From Arthrobacter sp. NIO-1057 (GTDB lineage: Bacteria; Actinomycetota; Actinomycetes; Actinomycetales; Micrococcaceae): 64,000 nucleotides of DNA. The position numbers were made by a program, and so were the translations under genes. The notes beneath the pieces were generated by a model. It saw only the letters and a program-made list of their open reading frames with translations, was not told the origin of the DNA and searched no databases. Positions within the stretch are counted from its first letter, which is position 1. The number at the start of each line of letters is the position of its first letter. Below, in pieces: positions 27,384-34,246 of the stretch. The DNA lies in contig NZ_FMAT01000007.1 of assembly GCF_900094805.1 (NCBI RefSeq), forward strand, positions 1 to 64,000, read 5' to 3'.

Positions 27384-29707
27384 CCCCAGACGAGGTTGTA
27401 GGTGCCGGCCATCATGGCTGCACCTACAGCGAGGGCCCCTAGCAGTAGGCCCACCAACAGAACTGCAGCATCCTTCGCGCTGAAAGTAGCAGTTCGCATC
27501 CACGTCCGCGGACCAATCCCGAAGCCCTTGGCTTCCATGGTCACCGCCAGACGCCCAGCACGCCGAAGAGCCTGGACCAATAGTGCAAGGCACTGACCCA
27601 GCTTCGCGCCGATTCGTTGGGTAAAGGTCCCAAAGTTTCCTACCCCACGGGCTCGTCGGGCTAAGCCGAGGGTAGAGAATTCTTCCACCATCAAACCCAG
27701 CAGGCGCATGCCAGCCAACGCTCCAAGCACAAATCGATGTGGCACTCGCAGTTGTTGTGATAAGGCTCCGCCCAAATCGCTGGGGTTGGTACTGACCAGC
27801 AACAAGATACACGGAAGTGCTAGGGCAAAGGCTCTCAGACCGGTAGCGATACCGCCCTGAACCGACCCTTCGGTGATACTGAAAATCCCCAGCTGCGCGT
27901 AAACCTCTCCACTGTCTTGTCCGACCAAAGCGATGCCCCAAGCAGCCACCACCCCGGCGATGAGCAAGGGCCAGGCCCGTTTGAAGAACCTAGCCGGACT
28001 CAATCCTGCCAGCGGGAACACCAGCAAGGTCGCGACAATGATGACCAGTGCTGAAAGCCAATCCAGGGTGGTAATCAGCGGCAGGGTTGCAGCAGCAACT
28101 GCACCGAGTTTGGCCAAAGGGTTAATCTTCGCCAACCAGCTATCACCCACTGGCGCATCAAGAACCGGGCCACGAGTTTTCGCGGGTGCTTGGTCTGAGG
28201 GGGCCGACAGGTGAATCTCTTGAGCGTTGAGCACCCTGACCAAGTGTTCATCGTGAGTCACAGCAATAATCGCGGTGCCAAGATGCAGTTGTTCCACCAG
28301 CAGGGAAGCAAGCTCACGCCAAGTATTAGCATCCTGCCCGAACGTTGGTTCATCAAGGATGAGCACCTCGGGGGCTGCAGCCAAGACGGTGCCCACGGAC
28401 AGTCGACGCTTCTCCCCTCCCGAAAGGGTAAAAGGATTCGCATCAGCAAGATGTTGTAATCCCAATCGAGCTAGCAAAGAATCAACGCGCGCATCAACCT
28501 GCTGCGCATCGTACTTTAGCTCCTGACCGCCACTAGCTTTAGCTCGCAAGGGAGCGAAGGCCAACTCTTCGCACACACTCTGGGTGACAAATTGATGCTC
28601 TGGTTCTTGAAACACCGATCCGATGCGCGCAATCAGCGCCCCAGCCTTCCAGCTAAAGGGCGAATTTCCCAAGCCATTGGCTAACGATTCGGTAGCCTGC
28701 AGCTCACCTGCTACCGATTCCAACAGTCCGCCCAGGGTCAAGGCTAGGGTAGATTTCCCAGCACCGTTCTCCCCGCGGATCACCGTCGCTGTGCCGGCAC
28801 GTACCTTCAGGTTCACCTTCTGTGTCCGTGCTGATGATGCGGTACGGGCGCTGATCAGATCATGAGCTTCAAGCAATTGCTCTTGGGGATTAGTCTGCGC
28901 TGCAGTCAGTTCTAGCTGGTAGTTCGGCACCCATAACCCGGCCTGCGAAAGTTCGGCGCGCAGCTCCTGATCATCGAAGAGTCGCTGCGGATCTAGGTCG
29001 TGGGCGACTCCGCCTCCAGGTTCCAGCACGATCACGCGATCCATATGCTCAGCCCAGGCATCTAGCCGGTGTTCAACCACAATCAGTGTGGCACCACTTA
29101 GTTGGGCTGCATTGAGCACTGCATCGCGTAAGGGGCGGATGCCCTCGGGATCCACGTTAGCGGTGGGTTCATCGAGCAACATCAGTCCCGGTTGCATCGC
29201 AAGAATGCCGGCCAAGGCTAGACGCTGCTTTTGCCCACCGGATAATTCCTGCGTGCGATGATCCATGGGTAGCATCCCCAAGCCAACTGCCTCCAGTGCT
29301 TCAGGGATTCGTTGGCGAATGATTTGAGGATCTATCGCAAGGTTCTCGGCGCCAAAGGCCACATCGTCTGCGACACGGCTTTGTACCACCTGCGTTTCCG
29401 GATCCTGTTGCATCAGTCCTACCGGATGCTCACGGGCAAACGCATCGGACCCATCGATGAGCAATTGGCCAGAGATCTGCTCGGATTCATCCACTTCCAG
29501 CAAGCCCGCCAAGGCATGCAGCAAGGTTGATTTACCGGCTCCAGACGGGCCAACTAGCAAGACTTTTTGACCAGCAGAAATCTGAACATCCAGTCCGGAA
29601 ATGGCAGGCTGCTCTCGTTCGGCATGCTGCCAACGAAAGCCTTGGGCAACGATCTGTGTGCCACGCCGGGTTGCTGCAGTGGCCTCAGAGCTAACCACCG
29701 AACTCAT
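27380..29707 (-). CDS. ECF transporter energising subunit: two ATPase domains fused to the T component
   Basis: A 775-residue fusion of the whole energy-coupling module of an ECF vitamin importer. ATPase 1 has GPSGAGKS (53-60), a signature LSGGQKQR and LMLLDEPTANVD. ATPase 2 has GENGAGKS, LSGGEKRR and VLILDEPTFGQD. From about residue 540 a CbiQ/EcfT-like membrane domain follows, with the two coupling helices ARRARG and AKGFG. This corresponds to YkoD plus YkoC of the YkoEDC thiamine/HMP system. It starts at 29707, overlapping the stop of the upstream S component by 4 bases, so assembly is coupled. The TPP riboswitch upstream supports a thiamine-precursor substrate. Confidence 0.9.
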   Translation of the reverse strand: MSSVVSSEATAATRRGTQIVAQGFRWQHAEREQPAISGLDVQISAGQKVLLVGPSGAGKSTLLHALAGLLEVDESEQISGQLLIDGSDAFAREHPVGLMQQDPETQVVQSRVADDVAFGAENLAIDPQIIRQRIPEALEAVGLGMLPMDHRTQELSGGQKQRLALAGILAMQPGLMLLDEPTANVDPEGIRPLRDAVLNAAQLSGATLIVVEHRLDAWAEHMDRVIVLEPGGGVAHDLDPQRLFDDQELRAELSQAGLWVPNYQLELTAAQTNPQEQLLEAHDLISARTASSARTQKVNLKVRAGTATVIRGENGAGKSTLALTLGGLLESVAGELQATESLANGLGNSPFSWKAGALIARIGSVFQEPEHQFVTQSVCEELAFAPLRAKASGGQELKYDAQQVDARVDSLLARLGLQHLADANPFTLSGGEKRRLSVGTVLAAAPEVLILDEPTFGQDANTWRELASLLVEQLHLGTAIIAVTHDEHLVRVLNAQEIHLSAPSDQAPAKTRGPVLDAPVGDSWLAKINPLAKLGAVAAATLPLITTLDWLSALVIIVATLLVFPLAGLSPARFFKRAWPLLIAGVVAAWGIALVGQDSGEVYAQLGIFSITEGSVQGGIATGLRAFALALPCILLLVSTNPSDLGGALSQQLRVPHRFVLGALAGMRLLGLMVEEFSTLGLARRARGVGNFGTFTQRIGAKLGQCLALLVQALRRAGRLAVTMEAKGFGIGPRTWMRTATFSAKDAAVLLVGLLLGALAVGAAMMAGTYNLVWG

Positions 29708-30324
29708 TTTGCCGCCAGTTTGCCAGTTTCAAGATGTGCCCGACGGCTAGCCAATGCGCTCAACGCACCGGTCTTGGCCAGGCCACGTGTTGCCAGCCAG
29801 GACAGCAAGCCGGCAACAATCAGGCCGGAGATCCCGGTAGCGATGACGTGGAAGATCTTCAACGCAGGAGTGTATTCAACGTAGTAGGCCATGATGTATG
29901 CCTCGGAAATACCGGCAAAGAGTCCGGAAAAAAGGCCCGCGAGCAGGGAAACGCTAAGGTTCCATTTGCGGTAACGCACCGCCGCAAACACCAGTTCAGC
30001 TCCGAGCCCCTGAACGAACCCGGAGATGAGTACTGTCAGGCCGTAGTGCGAACCCAATAAGGCTTCGATGACTGCCGCCAGCATTTCGCAGTACAGTGCG
30101 GCTCCGGGCTTACGGATGATCAGTGCGCCGAGTACTGCTGGGAACAACCAAACACCGGTGAGCAATGCGGATGCCGGCGGGAAGGCGACGAAGGCTAGGG
30201 AAAACAGCCCGTACCCTGCACTCCACGCCCAGAAGATGACGCCCGAGGCGACGGCGATGACCGATGCGGTGACAATATCAACCACGCGCCAACCGGTACG
30301 CTGCTTGGCTCCTGCTTGATTCAT
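29704..30324 (-). CDS. ykoE: ECF transporter S component, YkoE family (thiamine or HMP)
   Basis: Substrate-binding membrane subunit of the ECF importer, 206 residues, about six transmembrane helices. FWAWSAGYG near residue 35 and the following LL-G-WLFPAVLGALIIRKPGAA resemble YkoE S components. ATG 30324 is preceded by a strong AGGAGG, which is itself sequestered in a 6-bp stem. The leader carries a TPP riboswitch. Together these show that the transporter brings in thiamine or its hydroxymethylpyrimidine part and is shut down when thiamine pyrophosphate is plentiful. Confidence 0.9.
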   Translation of the reverse strand: MNQAGAKQRTGWRVVDIVTASVIAVASGVIFWAWSAGYGLFSLAFVAFPPASALLTGVWLFPAVLGALIIRKPGAALYCEMLAAVIEALLGSHYGLTVLISGFVQGLGAELVFAAVRYRKWNLSVSLLAGLFSGLFAGISEAYIMAYYVEYTPALKIFHVIATGISGLIVAGLLSWLATRGLAKTGALSALASRRAHLETGKLAAK

Positions 30325-30331
30325 TAGTGGT

Positions 30332-30349
30332 CCTCCTATATCAAGGAGG
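30332..30349 (-). promoter_or_regulatory. Shine-Dalgarno-sequestering stem of the TPP riboswitch
   Basis: On the mRNA, CCTCCT (plus 30344-30349) pairs with the ribosome binding site AGGAGG (plus 30332-30337) around a 6-nt loop. The AUG follows 7 bases later. It sits 51 bases after the aptamer and looks like the translational switch. I do not see which aptamer segment would act as the anti-sequestering strand. Confidence 0.7.
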
Positions 30350-30400
30350 GGAGATGCACGGATTTTGGACGCACTGCGTCCTATCCGCATCCGAGATGCT

Positions 30401-30506
30401 CGACTTCCTTCGCCGGTACTAACCGGAGCAGGTTCGAGGGTCTGCGATCCATCGCACTCTCAGCGTCTTGCGACTTCACAAATGAAGTCTGACGCTCCCC
30501 TGTCGG
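30401..30506 (-). promoter_or_regulatory. TPP riboswitch (THI element)
   Basis: On the minus strand all conserved TPP-aptamer blocks occur in order. CGACA/GGGGAGC opens the element and GTCG closes it. A GACTTC/GAAGTC variable hairpin follows. CTGAGA is at plus 30458-30463. ACCC is followed by GAACCTG (plus 30429-30435). The CCGGTTAGTACCGG hairpin and GAAGGAA come last. It lies about 80 bases upstream of the ECF S-component gene and controls the whole importer. Confidence 0.95.
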
Positions 30507-30584
30507 AAAATTACTGCTCCCCCACCATACCGCAGGTATGCTGGGCAGAGGAACGATAAGTCACTACGTTGAAGCGAGGGCAAG

Positions 30585-30836
30585 ATGAATACAGTGCAGA
30601 AACTTGCTACCACGGGTATCTCGATTGCCGCAGGTTTTGTCGGCAGTAAGCTAGTTGATCAGTTGTGGAAGGGTTTTACCGGAAACAAGGCTCCCCGCAA
30701 GGGTAGCGAAGAGGCCGCCGAGGCTTCGTTGCGTCAGGCTCTTGGATTCGCGATCTTCTCATCCATTGTCGCTGCCACCATTCAGGTGTTGGCCGACCGC
30801 GGCACCAACAAGGTTGTAGCTCGTCTAAGCAAGTAG
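30585..30836 (+). CDS. DUF4235 small membrane protein
   Basis: An 83-residue actinobacterial protein of unknown function (DUF4235 type). It has a short hydrophobic N-terminus (TTGISIAAGFVGSKLVDQLWKGFTG), a charged GNKAPRKGSEEAAEASL linker and a second hydrophobic helix ending in a basic tail. ATG 30585 has GCGAGGG upstream. It is divergent from the thiamine transporter and ends in a strong terminator, so it is monocistronic. Confidence 0.8.
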   Translation: MNTVQKLATTGISIAAGFVGSKLVDQLWKGFTGNKAPRKGSEEAAEASLRQALGFAIFSSIVAATIQVLADRGTNKVVARLSK

Positions 30837-30845
30837 TACTTAAAG

Positions 30846-30880
30846 CAACGGGCATCCCACCAATGGTGGGATGCCCGTTG
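30846..30880. terminator. Rho-independent terminator
   Basis: A 15-bp or longer GC-rich stem (CAACGGGCATCCCACC / GGTGGGATGCCCGTTG) with a tiny loop, then TTTGCTTC. It separates the DUF4235 gene from the convergent end of the Mrp operon and may serve both. Confidence 0.9.
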
Positions 30881-30899
30881 TTTGCTTCTACCGTGAATA

Positions 30900-31292
30900 T
30901 TACTTCTTCTCTTCCTCCGGCACTTCAATCACACCCGTAGCTGGCATGCTGCTGACCTTATCGACCACGAGTTTCAGCTCATCAGCGTAGAGCGAATCCT
31001 TTGCTGCGTGCTTGGTTCGATAACCAGAACGACCAATCATGTGTGCTGATACCGGGGCCGTGAGCAGCTGCATTCCCCACGCCAGGGCGAGTACGGGAAT
31101 CACTGCCCAACTGCGCAGGTGAATCGCGAGCCCGATGAAGATCAGTAAGAACCCGAGCACCTGGGGTTTGGTGGCTGCGTGCATTCGAGTGAGCATGTCT
31201 GGAAAGGTCAGCAAGCCAATACCAGCAATCAAGGACATCAGGCACCCCAGGATGAGCAATACTGCCACGAGAATGTCGAGAAACACTTCCAT
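30900..31292 (-). CDS. mrpG: Mrp Na+/H+ antiporter subunit G
   Basis: A 130-residue subunit of the Mrp (Mnh/Pha) multi-subunit cation/proton antiporter. The three-helix PhaG/MnhG domain occupies residues 5-90, with the conserved LLTFPDMLTRMHAATKPQVLG. An acidic and basic cytoplasmic tail follows. It is the last gene of the six-gene operon, and its start overlaps the mrpF stop by one base. Confidence 0.92.
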   Translation of the reverse strand: MEVFLDILVAVLLILGCLMSLIAGIGLLTFPDMLTRMHAATKPQVLGFLLIFIGLAIHLRSWAVIPVLALAWGMQLLTAPVSAHMIGRSGYRTKHAAKDSLYADELKLVVDKVSSMPATGVIEVPEEEKK

Positions 31293-31558
31293 TACGCGTT
31301 CCTTTGGTCAGAGACATAACGCGAGACCGTCACCGAACCAATGAAGCCCAAGGTGCAGGCGGCCACCACAAAGAGTAGGAAGTCAGTGTGCTTGTTGTAG
31401 ATCATCTCTAGGCACAGGGCTACCGAGATAATCAGGAGCATCACGTCCAAGGCCAGAACGCGGTCAAGAATCGATGGTCCTTTGGCTACGCGGATGACAC
31501 AGGCGATGGATGCTAGGCCCAACATGATGCCACAAATCCACATCACGATTTCTATCAT
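31292..31558 (-). CDS. mrpF: Mrp Na+/H+ antiporter subunit F
   Basis: An 88-residue three-helix subunit. The core KGPSILDRVLALDVMLLI is the MnhF signature. ATG 31558 gives MIEIVMW and overlaps the mrpE stop by four bases, the usual coupling in this operon. Upstream in-frame codons lie inside mrpE and are not used. Confidence 0.92.
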   Translation of the reverse strand: MIEIVMWICGIMLGLASIACVIRVAKGPSILDRVLALDVMLLIISVALCLEMIYNKHTDFLLFVVAACTLGFIGSVTVSRYVSDQRNA

Positions 31559-32187
31559 TTTTTGCCCTTCATTCTCATCAGATTCGGTCCGCATTCGTGC
31601 TTGATCGCATCAAATTCACCATGACTGCCAATAGCCATGATCATTCGGCGTTCGATGTCACGCACAGCTTCCCGGGCGCGCTCCATGTCCTGTTTTGACT
31701 CAATATTGATGTAGTGCAAATACAGTGTTGATGAGCTGCGGTCCACGTCAATAACGAAGGATCCTGGGATCAACGTCAAGACGTGGCCCACCGTGGTAAC
31801 AATCAAGTCCGAGTCGGTACGCAAGGGAACCGCAATGACTCCACTGCGTGTTTTTTTGCCTCGGAAGATCGCCAGGCGTGCCACCTGATAGCTGGCTACG
31901 AAGACCTGCCCAATGAACCAAATGAATATCTGCACGCAGTACCAAATGTTTATTCGGCCCGAAAGAACCACCGGAGGCAACGGGAACAGCGTGACAATGA
32001 CCAGCGAAACAATGACTCCGAAGATCAGGTTTGCTGGCGAAAAATCTTGCCACAGTGCACACCACACAAAAATCAGCAGCGCCAAAAGCGGCCATTCCTG
32101 TTTGAGTGTCGCCCGGTGGCGCACACCGGAGGTATCTAGCGCATCATCAATACGCTGGTCACGAGGTTGCATGTTCTTAGTCGGCAT
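31555..32187 (-). CDS. mrpE: Mrp Na+/H+ antiporter subunit E
   Basis: A 210-residue subunit with an N-terminal hydrophilic extension of about 30 residues, two to three transmembrane helices and the MnhE domain. TLIPGSFVIDVDRSSSTLYLHYIN is the family signature. The charged C-terminus contains RDIERRMIMAIGSH. It lies 11 bases after mrpD. Confidence 0.92.
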   Translation of the reverse strand: MPTKNMQPRDQRIDDALDTSGVRHRATLKQEWPLLALLIFVWCALWQDFSPANLIFGVIVSLVIVTLFPLPPVVLSGRINIWYCVQIFIWFIGQVFVASYQVARLAIFRGKKTRSGVIAVPLRTDSDLIVTTVGHVLTLIPGSFVIDVDRSSSTLYLHYINIESKQDMERAREAVRDIERRMIMAIGSHGEFDAIKHECGPNLMRMKGKK

Positions 32188-32198
32188 CTTCCCTCCAA

Positions 32199-33800
32199 TC
32201 AGAATGACAAGATCGCACTAATGTACGGCTCGCGGGCGATCAATTCTGCGGCGACGCGTTCACAGAATTCGAAAATTGGCCCCGCAAATACGGTCAAGGC
32301 AATACCAGCGACCACCAGTGACCCGGTCGCATAGCGCATGCCCCATGGCAAAGATTCTGCTTCTAATTCTCGCGCTAACTTGAGACCTAAGCCAGGGTTC
32401 TGCGCACCACCGGCGGCAGTTTCAGCGGCCACTTGAGCGGCCTCGTGCACGAGTTCTGGATTTGGGGCCTCAGCATCGGCTGCACGGCGCCAGAAGATAC
32501 GAGCCCATACACGAATGATGGCCAATAGGGTCAACAAACTGGTCAGTAGCCCGGCTCCTACTGCCACCCAGGTCAGTGGGTCAGCATCCTGCACTGCCGC
32601 GTGAAGCAATCCGAATTTCCCCAAGAACCCTGAGAACGGTGGAATTCCGCCCAAGTTGATGGCTGGAATGAAGAAGAGCAGCGACAGGGCCGGGGAAAGC
32701 TTTGCCAGCGAACCAAGCTTGGTGACATTCGAGCTTCCGGCACGACGTTCAATCAGGCCGGCCACCATGAACAGCGAAGTCTGCACAATAATGTGGTGAC
32801 CGACGTAGTAGATGGTTGCGGCGATCGCTAGCGGTCCCCCAACAGCGACTCCAAAAATCAGGTAGCCAATGTGGCTGGTGAGGGTGAAGGACAACATACG
32901 TTTGAAGTCCGTCTGCGCCAGCGCACCGAGAATACCGATCACCATGGTCAACGTGGCCACGACCAGTAGCCCGGCGTTGACCGCGCCGCCCGGGAAGAGC
33001 AAGGTTTCGGTACGCACGATCGCGTACACACCCACCTTGGTCAACAACCCTGCGAACACTGCGGTCACCGGGGCCGGGGCCGTCGGGTAGGAGTCCGGAA
33101 GCCACAGCGACAACGGGAATACGGCCGCTTTAATGCCGAAGGCAATTAGCAGCAGGACGTGCAGGATCAGTTGTGGCCCCTGGTCCAGGTCGGGAAGCTT
33201 CACCGCAAGGTCAGCCATGTTCACCGTACCGGTGGCCGCGTAGGTCATTGCGATGGCCATCAGGAAGATCACCGAGGAAACCACCGATACCACCACGTAG
33301 GTAGTACCTGCACGGATACGTTCAGCGGTCCCGCCCAGGGTCAATAAGACATAGCTGGCGGTGAGCAGGATTTCGAATCCAACGTAGAGGTTGAATAGGT
33401 CGGCTGCCAAGAAGGCGTTGGACACACCAGCAAGAAGGATCAGGTAGGCCGGGTGGAACACCGACACCGGCCCTGGCTCATCGCCATCGGCCAACCCCTG
33501 GCTCGTGGCGAAGAACAACACGGCCAGCGAAACAAGGGTAGAAATCAGCAGCATGAACGCGCTGAACCCATCAACCATCAGGGCGATGCCGAATGGTGAA
33601 TCCCAACCACCGATGTGGATGGCGTAGCTTTCGCCTCCCCAGACCGCTGCCAACATCCCAGCTTCGAGAACGAGAGTCAGGCACAGAATGCCGATCGTAA
33701 TCAGGCGTTGTAAGAGCACTTGCCGGCGGGCCAAGAACGCGGCACCCGCACCAATAATGGGTAGGACTACTGCTAGGGGTGCTAGATCAAGAAAATTCAC
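32199..33800 (-). CDS. mrpD: Mrp Na+/H+ antiporter subunit D
   Basis: A 533-residue NuoM/NuoN-like proton-channel subunit with about 14 helices. The proton-translocation helices carry the conserved Glu and Lys: FEILLTASYVLLTLGG, FGIKAAVFPLSLWLPDSY and AQTDFKRMLSFTLTSHIGY. A charged insert with Ala/Glu repeats lies near residues 430-470. The start overlaps the mrpC stop by four bases. Confidence 0.94.
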   Translation of the reverse strand: MNFLDLAPLAVVLPIIGAGAAFLARRQVLLQRLITIGILCLTLVLEAGMLAAVWGGESYAIHIGGWDSPFGIALMVDGFSAFMLLISTLVSLAVLFFATSQGLADGDEPGPVSVFHPAYLILLAGVSNAFLAADLFNLYVGFEILLTASYVLLTLGGTAERIRAGTTYVVVSVVSSVIFLMAIAMTYAATGTVNMADLAVKLPDLDQGPQLILHVLLLIAFGIKAAVFPLSLWLPDSYPTAPAPVTAVFAGLLTKVGVYAIVRTETLLFPGGAVNAGLLVVATLTMVIGILGALAQTDFKRMLSFTLTSHIGYLIFGVAVGGPLAIAATIYYVGHHIIVQTSLFMVAGLIERRAGSSNVTKLGSLAKLSPALSLLFFIPAINLGGIPPFSGFLGKFGLLHAAVQDADPLTWVAVGAGLLTSLLTLLAIIRVWARIFWRRAADAEAPNPELVHEAAQVAAETAAGGAQNPGLGLKLARELEAESLPWGMRYATGSLVVAGIALTVFAGPIFEFCERVAAELIAREPYISAILSF

Positions 33801-34246
33801 TCTTCCCCCTCGCGCACTGGGCGGCCTTCTTCATCAACGAATTCGGTCGTATCCTCGGCCACCGGTGAATCTTCCTCTTCGTCGTAGGCGGTCTTCTGCG
33901 AGACCTTAATATCTTCGGTGTCATCGGCCAGTTCATCGGCGCTGGTCAGCGTCCATGAACGGTAAATCATGGCTAGTAAGAATGCCGTCACTGCGAAGGT
34001 GATGACAATGGCCGTAAGGATCAATGCCTGTGGCAATGGATCCGAATATTCCTCGGCAGCTAGGCCTGATTGGAAGAGCGGTGCCACACCACGACGTCCG
34101 CCACTGGTAAGAATGAGCAGGTTAATTCCATTGCCTAGCAGCATGATGCCCAAGAGCACACGAGTTAGGGTTCGCTCGAGCACCAGATAGAATCCGGCCG
34201 CCAACAGCACCCCGGTAATCACGAGAAAGGTGATGTTCACGCTCAT
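33797..34246 (-). CDS. mrpC: Mrp Na+/H+ antiporter subunit C
   Basis: A 149-residue NuoK-like subunit with three helices. GIMLLGNGINLLIL and DPLPQALILTAIVI are the family signatures. The acidic C-terminal tail of about 50 residues (DTEDIKVSQ through EEGRPVREGEE) is longer than in Bacillus MrpC. It overlaps the neighbouring genes by four bases at both ends. Confidence 0.93.
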   Translation of the reverse strand: MSVNITFLVITGVLLAAGFYLVLERTLTRVLLGIMLLGNGINLLILTSGGRRGVAPLFQSGLAAEEYSDPLPQALILTAIVITFAVTAFLLAMIYRSWTLTSADELADDTEDIKVSQKTAYDEEEDSPVAEDTTEFVDEEGRPVREGEE

